Below are positions 26,267 through 33,624 of a stretch of 64,000 nt of DNA, one piece after another. The stretch is from Chitinophaga sp. (GTDB lineage: Bacteria; Bacteroidota; Bacteroidia; Chitinophagales; Chitinophagaceae): assembly GCF_017745275.1 (NCBI RefSeq), contig NZ_JAGHZS010000003.1:428693-492692 (forward strand). Direction: 5' to 3'. Within the stretch, counting starts at the first letter, position 1; each line of letters begins with the position of its first letter. The translations under genes were made by a program, and so were the position numbers. The notes under the pieces were generated by a model. It was not told where the DNA came from, ran no database searches, and saw nothing but the letters and a program-made list of their open reading frames with translations.

Positions 26267-27175
26267 TTACATGATATAAAGCCCGTCCAGCCGTGGTAGT
26301 ACCGGTGTAGGTACAGGTTCATCGCCTAAGAGCTCTATAAGATTGATTTCTATAGTGCGGGAAATATTATCGAGGGGAATGGCCAGGGGCTGTAGTTCAA
26401 AAGGATTCATGAGGGTGGTTCCATTCAGGTGGGTGATATGGAATACAAATCCAAACATCCATCCGAAGGGAATGGCCCATACGCCAATGGATTCGGTCAT
26501 CATCAGGGTATTCATGATCACATAAAACCAGATGAACACCTGTGTGAAGTATAAGTAGCTGGGAGGGAATACGGTATTTTTTATTCTTTCTGATTGCCCC
26601 ATGGAATCGCAATGCCGGATGAGGAGCTGGTTGAGCTCAATGAATTTGAATCCGTCTATTACGCCGGTGTCCCGCAGGTGTTGGAGGTCGCGGGTTTGCA
26701 TGTTGAGGAGCGCGTTGGGAATATTGCTTTGTTTTTGTACCTCCGTAATTTCTTCCTGGGTAAGGTAGCGGGTGTAGTAATCATCCGGACGCTTGCGGAG
26801 GTTAGCTTTCAGGGCACAAATGAATGCCAGGTGCCGGTAAATAAGATGACGTACAATGGCCTGCGTAACAGGATCGCCGGGAGCGGCGGCATAGTAGAGC
26901 AGACCTCTGCCCCAGGAGCGGGAATCGTTTACCAGTGCCCCCCATATTTTGCGGGCCTCCCACCAACGGTCGTAGGCCTGGTTGTTATTAAAACCCACGA
27001 AGAAGGCGATGGCAGTACCCAATACTGCAGATACGGCAACAGGTATAGATACATGTGATGCCAGCCAGTATTTATCTAAAAAATATACAATGGTACAACA
27101 TGCCAGCAGCATAAGATCTACTTTCCACGTGTAGGAGAAGATCTGGCTAAACGAAAGACGATGTTTCAGCAGCAT
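26267..27175 (-). CDS. bestrophin-like (RFP-TM) anion channel
   Basis: The protein has 302 residues. It contains LSFSQIFSYTWKVDLMLLA, two N-terminal membrane segments, the motif GFNNNQAYDRWWEARKIWG (the bacterial bestrophin signature with YDRWWEAR) and a C-terminal pair of membrane segments before HLNGTTLMNPFELQPLAIPL. Members form pentameric chloride or cation channels in the cytoplasmic membrane. The ATG at 27175 is preferred over an upstream TTG at 27271. It reads toward the Jet operon, with the family B repeat between. Confidence 0.85.
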   Translation of the reverse strand: MLLKHRLSFSQIFSYTWKVDLMLLACCTIVYFLDKYWLASHVSIPVAVSAVLGTAIAFFVGFNNNQAYDRWWEARKIWGALVNDSRSWGRGLLYYAAAPGDPVTQAIVRHLIYRHLAFICALKANLRKRPDDYYTRYLTQEEITEVQKQSNIPNALLNMQTRDLQHLRDTGVIDGFKFIELNQLLIRHCDSMGQSERIKNTVFPPSYLYFTQVFIWFYVIMNTLMMTESIGVWAIPFGWMFGFVFHITHLNGTTLMNPFELQPLAIPLDNISRTIEINLIELLGDEPVPTPVLPRLDGLYIM

Positions 27176-27333
27176 ATATCCGGATATTTTAGGGCGTACT
27201 TTTTTTCGGGTAATGGTCCTGTTTTTGAAATTAAATAAAAAAAGTGGGAATATTATCTCCCTAAAAATCAATTATTTATATTTTAATTACCTAATAGTCT
27301 ATAGGAATAGTAGGGTAATTGAAATATTCTCCC

Positions 27334-27341
27334 TATATTTG
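27334..27341 (+). promoter_or_regulatory. -7 promoter element of the peroxiredoxin-like gene
   Basis: TATATTTG is an exact TAnnTTTG match, about 73 bp before the ATG at 27414. No clear TTTG lies at the right distance upstream. Confidence 0.5.
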
Positions 27342-27413
27342 TTTCACAATAGTAAAAACACCAACACCAAACCTATAACCGGCCATTTTATCAGCCATTA
27401 AAAAAGCTTTATT

Positions 27414-28031
27414 ATGTCTACACTATACAGATATGCAGATTACCTGCCAGCCCCGGTTCCGGAAAATTTCCCCAGCCCAATCAAAGTACGGGAGAAAATT
27501 AATCCTTTAAATAAGGGCCAGTATTTCCCTGAGTTTTTGTTGGAAGAATCCCGCATTATCAACAAAGGTCCTTTACTGGCGGATGCTGACCAGTTGATAT
27601 CATTGCATCAGTTGACAGCGCAGCCCTTGGTAGTGGTATTTTATTCCTGGCATTGGAATGGTTATGGCGACCGCTTAATAGCGCAACTGCAGGAAAGTTA
27701 TGCTGCCATTGAAGCGGCTGGCGCACGTTTGCTGGTAGTGTCCAGTGAAGACAAAAAGCTTTTTACCACCGTGAATCCCGGTAATATTCCGTTTGATGTA
27801 GTGCATGACGCACAACACCGTATTGCCAGGAAAGCTGGTATATACAGAGAATCAGACCCTATCTGGGGCCGTGTATCTGGTGTAAATGCAGATGTACCTG
27901 TGCCTGGCGTATATTTGGTGACGCCTTCACTGGAAATCAGTTATGCATTTGTGGATCTGTATTTACAGGAATCATTTTCACCGGAAACGCTGATAGCTGC
28001 CATTGATAAAAAGCTGGCCATCAGTGCCTGA
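27414..28031 (+). CDS. peroxiredoxin-fold protein without cysteines
   Basis: The protein has 205 residues with a thioredoxin/AhpC-like plan: PLVVVFYSWHWNGYGDRLIA in the place of the active-site strand and helix, GARLLVVSSEDKKL, PFDVVHDAQHRIARKAGIY and a cis-Pro-like segment VPVPGVYLVTPSLEISYAFV. The Cys positions of the active site read WHWNGY, and there is no Cys anywhere in the protein. It is therefore unlikely to reduce peroxides by the usual mechanism and may be a binding protein. It is convergent with the gene at 28035. Confidence 0.75.
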   Translation: MSTLYRYADYLPAPVPENFPSPIKVREKINPLNKGQYFPEFLLEESRIINKGPLLADADQLISLHQLTAQPLVVVFYSWHWNGYGDRLIAQLQESYAAIEAAGARLLVVSSEDKKLFTTVNPGNIPFDVVHDAQHRIARKAGIYRESDPIWGRVSGVNADVPVPGVYLVTPSLEISYAFVDLYLQESFSPETLIAAIDKKLAISA

Positions 28032-28040
28032 AAATCAGGC
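28026..28040. terminator. hairpin shared by two convergent stop codons
   Basis: GCCTGA, AAA, TCAGGC forms a 6-bp stem with a 3-nt loop. Its arms contain the TGA stop of the plus-strand gene (28029-28031) and the stop of the minus-strand gene (28035-28037). There is no T-run, so termination is uncertain. Confidence 0.4.
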
Positions 28041-28280
28041 TGGTTCCATCATGGTGCGTTTACGGATGCACATTAGCGTATAGCGGTAATTGCTCCATTG
28101 TAAACTGTTGCACTCCAGTGGTGATAAATTTTCTATTTTTTCCTGAAGGGAAGTGAGGAGATCTTTAGGTAGAGATGCGTGTTCTTTTTCAACAGCTGCA
28201 AGTATTTCGTCTGCCTGCATGTAATCCTTCGCCGCGCTGAGTTGTGCGATTATCAGTAATGCCTGTTCGTCTGTTGTCAT
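28035..28280 (-). CDS. small hypothetical protein (81 residues)
   Basis: I do not recognise this protein. It is helical and soluble by appearance (AQLSAAKDYMQADEILAAVE), and has a Cys pair spaced far apart and a basic C-terminus (CIRKRTMMEPA). It lies 27 bp after the methyltransferase gene on the same strand, so the two are probably co-transcribed. Coding potential is supported by tight packing between genes and a normal codon pattern. Confidence 0.55.
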   Translation of the reverse strand: MTTDEQALLIIAQLSAAKDYMQADEILAAVEKEHASLPKDLLTSLQEKIENLSPLECNSLQWSNYRYTLMCIRKRTMMEPA

Positions 28281-28307
28281 GGTATTAATTTTTCGATAGC
28301 AAGAAGC

Positions 28308-28907
28308 CTATCTTCTGATCCACATTTTGAGCATTAAATCCATAGAAGTATCCACCAGCTGATAACAGGGCGGTACCTCATCTTCAAGACTGTGAAAGGT
28401 TACCAGTCTTGTGCCGCTGGCACACTTCTCCAATTGCTTGAATAAGTAGCGGCTGTAATAATTATATAAACTTGTTGATTGTTCTACGGTATTATCTATC
28501 TGGTCCTGGTCTACCAGGTTTTCAAAGAAAGAATTGTAGAAGTAAAAACCATCGTAAGCGGATAAGTCTAACTCCGTAAAGTTGCCATGGATAAAGTGAG
28601 TATTGCGTAACTGCATTACCTCCCTGGCTTCCATCGCCTGCTGATACAATGATTCTCTTTGTTCTACCCCAAAAAAAGTAGATTCCGGGTAAAACCTGGC
28701 GCCTACGAGGCAAAATTTCCCTACTCCACTTCCAATATCCAGTATTTTTTTACCGGGCTCATTAGCCAGAAAACGGGCTGCTGTTTTAGCTATGCTAATC
28801 GGCGTCCAGTGGCGTCTTGATAGTTGCTGTATCTTCTCAGGATACAACCAGTCAAAAGCGGCATCGTTTACGTAGTTCCCGGGCTTAAGTAATGTCGAAG
28901 TTTGCAT
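28308..28907 (-). CDS. SAM-dependent class I methyltransferase
   Basis: The protein has 199 residues. Motif I is KKILDIGSGVGKFCLVGA (about 53-70), followed by an acidic end of strand 2 (FFGVEQRESLYQQA) and motif IV region LDLSAYDGFYFYNSFFENL. The fold is a cytoplasmic Rossmann methyltransferase; the substrate is unknown. A TACCTTTG promoter element at 28915-28922 lies only 7 bp before the ATG, so the mRNA is nearly leaderless. The gene at 28035 follows in the same direction. Confidence 0.8.
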   Translation of the reverse strand: MQTSTLLKPGNYVNDAAFDWLYPEKIQQLSRRHWTPISIAKTAARFLANEPGKKILDIGSGVGKFCLVGARFYPESTFFGVEQRESLYQQAMEAREVMQLRNTHFIHGNFTELDLSAYDGFYFYNSFFENLVDQDQIDNTVEQSTSLYNYYSRYLFKQLEKCASGTRLVTFHSLEDEVPPCYQLVDTSMDLMLKMWIRR

Positions 28908-28914
28908 GAAGGCG

Positions 28915-28922
28915 CAAAGGTA
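28915..28922 (-). promoter_or_regulatory. -7 promoter element of the methyltransferase gene
   Basis: TACCTTTG on the minus strand ends 7 bp before the ATG at 28907, which predicts a start of transcription at or next to the start codon. Confidence 0.55.
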
Positions 28923-29072
28923 CGATTTTTTTAGCAGTTAGCCAGTAGCAAACCGGCTTGTTTTATTCATCAAAAATGATACGGTGGATGTATTGTTTTT
29001 TTTGTCTATTTAATAATTGTATCATAAACAAGGCATACAGCGGCGATATTACATATTAAAAATAATGTATAT

Positions 29073-29248
29073 TTATTGTATGAGCTTTCGCATACCGGAA
29101 GACGTATAAGCTAACCGGAACTCCTTCGCTTCAGCCAGTGAAATATTTTTATCAACATCCGCATCCAGGTAAGTCATGATTTTTTATGCGGCAACTGTTG
29201 TAAGAAAACGTCTATATTTTCTTCCCGGGAGAGAAACTTACTTTTCAT
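29073..29248 (-). other. two tiny overlapping reading frames, possible gene remnant
   Basis: A 24-codon frame (29174-29248, beginning MKSKFLSREENIDVFLQQ) stops in an ATGA overlap with a 34-codon frame (29073-29177). The second contains DADVDKNISLAEAKEF, which resembles an EF-hand calcium loop (D-x-D-x-D-x-x-I-x-x-x-E). They may be a small translated pair or the frameshifted remains of a larger gene. The rest of 28923-29392 shows nothing else I can name. Confidence 0.25.
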
Positions 29249-29392
29249 AGCAACGCGTTTTGTATACTAACGGGAACGATACTACGTGATTTGTGTGATT
29301 ATCAAAATATAATCAACCCTACTACAACGTCGTTCAATAAAAATTACATTTTTGTTAAATAAGCCGCGTTACTGACAATAATTTGTAAGAAC

Positions 29393-29420
29393 ACGCCCCG
29401 CTTTGTATAGAGGGGCGTGG
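29393..29420 (-). terminator. hairpin after the SnoaL-like gene
   Basis: CACGCCCC at 29393-29400 pairs with GGGGCGTG at 29413-29420, shortly after the stop at 29433. The following minus-strand sequence is only moderately T-rich. Confidence 0.5.
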
Positions 29421-29432
29421 TATTCGAAGCAG

Positions 29433-29858
29433 TTATCTCGCACATACATGCGTTTTGCCTTGCAGGGCTTGTTCCAGTGCGGCGCCATCTATCAATGCCC
29501 AGTGTTCAATGATCCGGTCGTCCTGGAACCGGAAGGTGCGGTAGCCATTAACGGTAACAGTTTTCCCGGTGGGAAGTATACCCCGCCACATACCAATATG
29601 TTTCATGCGCATGGAGATTTTAATGATGCATTGCTGATCTTCCGCTACCTGGCTTTCTATTACGGTTTCAGGTATAAAGGAGCTATGCGTTAATGCAACC
29701 CACTGTTGCAGGCCATGGGCATTTGCCGGAAGAGAAGGCGGCAAACCATGATCGATAAAATCAGGGTGCAGGAATTCATGCAGCCGGGAGGTGTCGCCCT
29801 CGTTCCAGATGATGCGGATGTAGTTGTTGATAAGGCTTTTTTGTTGCTGTATAGTCAT
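29433..29858 (-). CDS. SnoaL-like (ester cyclase/NTF2-fold) protein
   Basis: The protein has 141 residues beginning MTIQQQKSLINNYIRIIWN. The motifs NEGDTSRLHEFLHPDFIDHG and GILPTGKTVTVNGYRTFRFQDDRIIEHWALID are typical of SnoaL-like cyclases and related NTF2-fold proteins. The biological substrate is unknown. The ATG at 29858 is chosen because a TACCTTTG element lies at 29878-29885; a longer frame upstream would run into the neighbouring crp-like gene. It lies just downstream of that regulator and may be its target. Confidence 0.78.
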   Translation of the reverse strand: MTIQQQKSLINNYIRIIWNEGDTSRLHEFLHPDFIDHGLPPSLPANAHGLQQWVALTHSSFIPETVIESQVAEDQQCIIKISMRMKHIGMWRGILPTGKTVTVNGYRTFRFQDDRIIEHWALIDGAALEQALQGKTHVCAR

Positions 29859-29877
29859 AACCGTTAGTTTTACTATA

Positions 29878-29885
29878 CAAAGGTA
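29878..29885 (-). promoter_or_regulatory. -7 promoter element of the SnoaL-like gene
   Basis: TACCTTTG on the minus strand, 20 bp before the ATG at 29858. It supports this start over any further upstream. Confidence 0.55.
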
Positions 29886-29949
29886 GATAGCAGGAAATGG
29901 CCCCTTTGTGTCAAACGTCACAATCCTTCTCATTACCCCGTAATACCTC

Positions 29950-30528
29950 CTATTGTATCCGGCGGCGGATGCGGCTGAGGGTTTCCCTGGAGATACCCAG
30001 GTAGGAGCTAAGGTGTGTAATAGATACACGTTGTACCAGTTCAGGATGATGGGTGAGAATAGACTGGTATCTTTCTTCCGGGGTATTTTTTTTCAGCCAA
30101 CTGGTATGTTTTTCCTGTGCAATTACCAGGTGTTCCAGCCACTGGCGGCCAAAAGCCACAATTTCGGGCGATAGTTCGTAGAGGCGTGACAGTTCCTCTT
30201 TATGCCATCTCCATAAAACAGCTGCTTCCATTGCCTGGATGTTATAATCGGAGGAAACGTTGTTCCGTAGGCTGTTTAGGTTGGTGAAGAAAGTATTTTC
30301 GAAGTAAAAACTGGTATTGGTTTCTTTAGGCGGATTATTGTAGAAAGCACGGCAGGCACCAGTTTCAATAAACCAGATAGCGTGGCAGCGTTGTCCTTCA
30401 GATAGCAGATAGTCACCTTTTTTTACTATTTGGTGTTGGGCGCTATTTAAAAACAAAGACATCGCTTCATTGCTCATAGATGCAATATGGTAAAGGGTTT
30501 CGGGTAAATGTGCGGGGATGGATTTCAT
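29950..30528 (-). CDS. Crp/Fnr-family transcriptional regulator
   Basis: The protein has 192 residues. The N-terminal cyclic-nucleotide-binding-like beta-roll contains KKGDYLLSEGQRCHAIWFIE and TGACRAFY. A dimer helix and a winged-helix HTH at the very C-terminus follow (VSITHLSSYLGISRETLSRI). This short type, common in Bacteroidota, often lacks cAMP ligands and controls nearby genes. The SnoaL-like gene lies 91 bp downstream on the same strand. Confidence 0.85.
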   Translation of the reverse strand: MKSIPAHLPETLYHIASMSNEAMSLFLNSAQHQIVKKGDYLLSEGQRCHAIWFIETGACRAFYNNPPKETNTSFYFENTFFTNLNSLRNNVSSDYNIQAMEAAVLWRWHKEELSRLYELSPEIVAFGRQWLEHLVIAQEKHTSWLKKNTPEERYQSILTHHPELVQRVSITHLSSYLGISRETLSRIRRRIQ

Positions 30529-30574
30529 GCAGCGAAGCAGTGTTTGTTTTTGTAAAAATACTCACAATTAGGTA

Positions 30575-30605
30575 TTTGCTGGCCTTGAACTTTAATATAC
30601 CTTTG
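30575..30605 (+). promoter_or_regulatory. full consensus Bacteroidota promoter upstream of a small RNA
   Basis: TTTG at 30575-30578, a 19-bp spacer and TACCTTTG at 30598-30605 match both boxes exactly. The predicted start is near 30612. No gene start lies close downstream. Confidence 0.75.
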
Positions 30606-30611
30606 TCCTAA

Positions 30612-30724
30612 CGAATTGATCTCACTTAACCTTATTATAAAATCATCCACCTGAGTAAATCGGGCAAGCTTTTTTTCTATCCCCAAAAAAGGGTCTCTTT
30701 TTCATGAGGGACCCTTTCTTATTT
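30612..30724 (+). ncRNA. candidate ~110-nt small RNA
   Basis: This unit runs from the consensus promoter at 30575-30605 to an intrinsic terminator (AAAGGGT at 30688-30694 pairs with ACCCTTT at 30711-30717, then a T-rich tail). No useful reading frame lies within it. The LuxR-type gene downstream has its own TACATTTG element at 30729-30736, so this looks like an independent transcript. An attenuated leader of that gene is the alternative. I do not recognise an RNA family. Confidence 0.55.
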
Positions 30725-30728
30725 TTAC

Positions 30729-30736
30729 TACATTTG
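30729..30736 (+). promoter_or_regulatory. -7 promoter element of the LuxR-type gene
   Basis: TACATTTG, an exact TAnnTTTG match, lies directly after the terminator at 30688-30724 and about 65 bp before the ATG at 30802. Confidence 0.5.
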
Positions 30737-30801
30737 TTGCAGGAGCACAGTAATCAACCAACATCTTAGAGAAATTCCTATACACGATTTATATCAGGTA
30801 C

Positions 30802-31494
30802 ATGATGGAGCATGCTGCAATTAAAAATGTTGAATCCGGGCTGGACGATAAGCTGACGGCTTTGAAAGCTATCGATACAGAGCTTCCGGTAGTAGTAATA
30901 GTGATGAATGTGTTGAAGAATTATGTGGAGTATATGTCCCCCAGGGGCTGCAGGGAATTAGGTGTTACGCTGGAGGAACTGCGGGAAATGGGCCCTCAAT
31001 ACTTTGATAACTTCTTTAATCCGCATGATGTGGCCGACTATGTGCCAAAGATTGTGGCGATGTTGGACGCACCGGCAGCGGCTAATATGACGGTTACCTT
31101 TTTTCAGCAGGTAAGAAGGGCTAATTCGCGCGATTGGGCCTGGCACCTGGGTTCTACCCGGGTATTCTGGCGGGATGCCCAGGGGATGCCTACACATGTC
31201 ATTACCTGCGCTACCCCCGTTGATCCATTGCATCACGTAACCAGTAAGGTAAACCGCCTGTTGGAAGAGAATAATTTTCTGCGTCGTAACCAGCATGTTT
31301 TTGCATCGCTTACGCGGCGGGAAAAGGAGATCCTGCGTTTGCTGGCATTGGGTTTCAGCGCTGCGGAAATTGCAGATAGTACCGGCATCTCTGAAAAAAC
31401 GGCGGTTACGCACCGACGCAATATTAAAGCAAAAATCGGGGCGCAGTCCAGCTATGATCTGACCAGCTTTGCCCAGGCATTTGACCTTATATAG
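30802..31494 (+). CDS. LuxR-type regulator with a PAS-like sensor domain
   Basis: The protein has 230 residues. Residues 20-140 resemble a PAS fold (NYVEYMSPRGCRELGVTLEE, VFWRDAQGMPTHVITCATPV). Residues 168-225 hold a LuxR helix-turn-helix (LTRREKEILRLLALGFSAAE and ISEKTAVTHRRNIKAKIG). There is no receiver domain, so it probably senses a small molecule or redox state directly. The candidate small RNA just upstream could be connected with its control (inference). Confidence 0.82.
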   Translation: MMEHAAIKNVESGLDDKLTALKAIDTELPVVVIVMNVLKNYVEYMSPRGCRELGVTLEELREMGPQYFDNFFNPHDVADYVPKIVAMLDAPAAANMTVTFFQQVRRANSRDWAWHLGSTRVFWRDAQGMPTHVITCATPVDPLHHVTSKVNRLLEENNFLRRNQHVFASLTRREKEILRLLALGFSAAEIADSTGISEKTAVTHRRNIKAKIGAQSSYDLTSFAQAFDLI

Positions 31495-31674
31495 TCGTTT
31501 AATGTTATATCACAGCGGTGCTGAAAACCACACTGGTCAGGCGTTGCGTAAGTATGCGAAAAAATAACCCTTCATTTTTCCGGATGTAAACAGAAATGTG
31601 TATTTTCATTCTGTATACCATATTTTTTTGCCTGCCTGTTGCGCCTTGCAACGGGCTTGTTAACCAAATTAATT

Positions 31675-32064
31675 ATGTCTTTTAAAGCCGTTCTCAACAT
31701 TGATGGGGAAGAAATGAACGTCCTGGAATGCAGGTTTTCATTTTCCCAGAACACAGACCATAATGGAAAACCTGCCGCCCGCCCTAAAGGAGGCTCCATT
31801 GATTTGCTGATAGAGTCTGCCGGAGAAACCAGTTTATTTGACTGGATGATCTCCAATACCCAAACAAAAAATGGCAGCATTACTTTTTTCCGGCGCGATT
31901 CTATGTCCCGGCTGAAAGAGCTGAAATTTACAGATGCCTATTGTGTGGCGTATTCAGAACTGTTTAATGCCAACAATGAGCAACCCCTGCAAATTCAGTT
32001 AACACTGTCATCCAGGGAAGTGAAGCTGAACAACTCTACTTATCAAAACCCCTGGCCGGTTTAG
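31675..32064 (+). CDS. type VI secretion tube protein TssD (Hcp-like), orphan
   Basis: The protein has 129 residues. The pattern MSFKAVLNIDGEEMNVLECR, FSQNTDHNGKPAARPKGGSI and LFDWMISNTQTKNGSITFFR is characteristic of the Bacteroidota TssD/Hcp-like tube protein, which stacks as hexamers inside the contractile sheath. No sheath, baseplate, ClpV or Vgr genes are nearby, so it may serve a system elsewhere or be an effector carrier. The ATG at 31675 matches the family start. It is followed by a bidirectional terminator. Confidence 0.85.
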   Translation: MSFKAVLNIDGEEMNVLECRFSFSQNTDHNGKPAARPKGGSIDLLIESAGETSLFDWMISNTQTKNGSITFFRRDSMSRLKELKFTDAYCVAYSELFNANNEQPLQIQLTLSSREVKLNNSTYQNPWPV

Positions 32065-32086
32065 TCTTCATAAGATATAAAAAAAT

Positions 32087-32125
32087 AACCTGCATAGATC
32101 GCCGTAAGGGCGCACTATGCAGGTT
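32087..32125. terminator. bidirectional terminator between TssD and a membrane protein gene
   Basis: AACCTGCATAG at 32087-32097 pairs perfectly with CTATGCAGGTT at 32115-32125. An A-run precedes it, which serves the minus-strand gene at 32150. Confidence 0.75.
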
Positions 32126-32149
32126 ATGCTGTCTTAGTGCAGATATCGC

Positions 32150-32860
32150 TTAACGGGATACCGGCTGCCCGTTTTCGTCGAGCGTTTCTACTACCGTTTT
32201 GTTATCCTTATCTATGTAGAGTTTTATTCTTACTTTTCCTTTCCCGTCACGGATAAATAAACCAACATCCCCTTTACTTGTTTTACCTACAAATAAGCGT
32301 TCTGTACCCAACATACCGGCGTCTGCCAACCGTTGCCCCTCTTTTTCATAGATGGCATCATTTTTAAGCGCCGCAAGGGAATCAAAGAATTTTGTCTGAT
32401 CTGCCAACGTGAAGTTGTCTGGTCGATCCCATAATTTCAACCCGTAAGAACGTCTCTTGTTATCACCGCCGATATCCTGAGAATATTGCAGTTGCATGAT
32501 CTGGTCATTTCTGTATTGATCTACAGAGTATACCATGCCCGCAGAAGATTTGTCCGCTTCATATACGAGGCCGCCACATTCATCTCCGGCACCATTGAAA
32601 AAGATAATGCCCTGGGATCTTTCACGTTTGCCAAGCTCCTTTCCCTCTGACATACCAGGGTGTTGCCGTTCTTTATTAGAAATGACCATTTTCAGTGTAC
32701 CATCTTTTTCTACTACATTAATACGCTCTACATCAATTTCCTGGAACTTTTGACGGGTGATATCCGACCTGAAAGACATGAACAGAAATAAGGCGAAAAT
32801 AACGGTTAACGTAAGGGCATAGATTTTCAGGATTCTTACTTCTTTTAATAATTTTTCCAT
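32150..32860 (-). CDS. membrane-anchored hypothetical protein
   Basis: The protein has 236 residues. One N-terminal membrane segment (IYALTLTVIFALFLFMSF) is followed by an extracytoplasmic domain with repeated Gly/Asp-rich turns (VEKDGTLKMVISNK, GDVGLFIRDGKGKVRIKLYI, VETLDENGQPVSR). I do not recognise the family. The ATG at 32860 is chosen because the reading frame otherwise begins with TTG, and a TATATTTG promoter element lies at 32887-32894. Confidence 0.65.
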   Translation of the reverse strand: MEKLLKEVRILKIYALTLTVIFALFLFMSFRSDITRQKFQEIDVERINVVEKDGTLKMVISNKERQHPGMSEGKELGKRERSQGIIFFNGAGDECGGLVYEADKSSAGMVYSVDQYRNDQIMQLQYSQDIGGDNKRRSYGLKLWDRPDNFTLADQTKFFDSLAALKNDAIYEKEGQRLADAGMLGTERLFVGKTSKGDVGLFIRDGKGKVRIKLYIDKDNKTVVETLDENGQPVSR

Positions 32861-32886
32861 AAGCAAACAATTTAAATTTTGTGGTG

Positions 32887-32894
32887 CAAATATA
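32887..32894 (-). promoter_or_regulatory. -7 promoter element of the membrane-anchored protein gene
   Basis: TATATTTG on the minus strand, 26 bp before the ATG at 32860. Confidence 0.5.
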
Positions 32895-32942
32895 GTTGTC
32901 GCCGGTCTTTTTTTATCTTCCTAAAATCTGTATTTTTAGTAT

Positions 32943-33494
32943 ATGCTGACATTTGATTTTAACCCGTACACTGAATTAACTACCTCCCGGTTTTTGTTAA
33001 GACCGCCACTATTATCTGATGCCCCGGAAATAGCACGTTTACGCTCTGATCCGCGTGTTAATCAATACCTGGATCGCCCCGCCACTACTACTGTTGAAGC
33101 GGCCCAGGCATTCCTGCAAAAAATTCTGGATAATCTACGTTCCGGTAAGTCCTTGTATTGGGTGATCACGGAAAGCAACAGTGATAAAATATTCGGCACT
33201 ATTTGTTTATGGAACCTGCTACCTGAGCTGGAGGAAGCAGAGATAGGGTATGAACTGCAATCGGAATTTTTTGGAAAAGGCATCATGCAGGAAGTCTTGC
33301 CCGCAGTGATCCGTTTTGGATTTGAAGTGATACAATTGAGTCGTATCATTGCATTGCCTCTTGAAAGTAATGAACGCTCCGTTAAATTATTGGAGCGTCA
33401 CCATTTTATGGTGGATGAAGCACTGCGTCAGCGGCTGGAAGCAGCAGGTGAGCCAATGACGGGATTTTCGTGTTATTTACTAACCCGTTCCTAA
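32943..33494 (+). CDS. GNAT-family N-acetyltransferase (RimJ/RimL type)
   Basis: The protein has 183 residues. It starts with the RimJ-like TTSRFLLRPPLLSDAPEIAR and has the acetyl-CoA binding region EAEIGYELQSEFFGKGIMQEV (QxxGxG/A variant QSEFFGKG) followed by IIALPLESNERSVKLLERHHF. It transfers acetyl groups to a protein N-terminus or small substrate; the target is unknown. It is a single gene with its own terminator. Confidence 0.85.
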   Translation: MLTFDFNPYTELTTSRFLLRPPLLSDAPEIARLRSDPRVNQYLDRPATTTVEAAQAFLQKILDNLRSGKSLYWVITESNSDKIFGTICLWNLLPELEEAEIGYELQSEFFGKGIMQEVLPAVIRFGFEVIQLSRIIALPLESNERSVKLLERHHFMVDEALRQRLEAAGEPMTGFSCYLLTRS

Positions 33495-33499
33495 TAAAT

Positions 33500-33533
33500 A
33501 ACGGCAGTTGCGGTGATGCAAGCTGCCGTTTTT
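33500..33533 (+). terminator. terminator after the acetyltransferase gene
   Basis: AACGGCAG at 33500-33507 pairs with CTGCCGTT at 33523-33530, with TTGC/GCAA inside, followed by a short T-run. Confidence 0.75.
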
Positions 33534-33624
33534 AGCTGTGTTTAGTTGTAGGTTGTATGTCGGTTATTAGCTAAGCAATACCGGCTTTCCCGTTTGTAAT
33601 AAGCCGGCAATAGCTTTCCCATTA

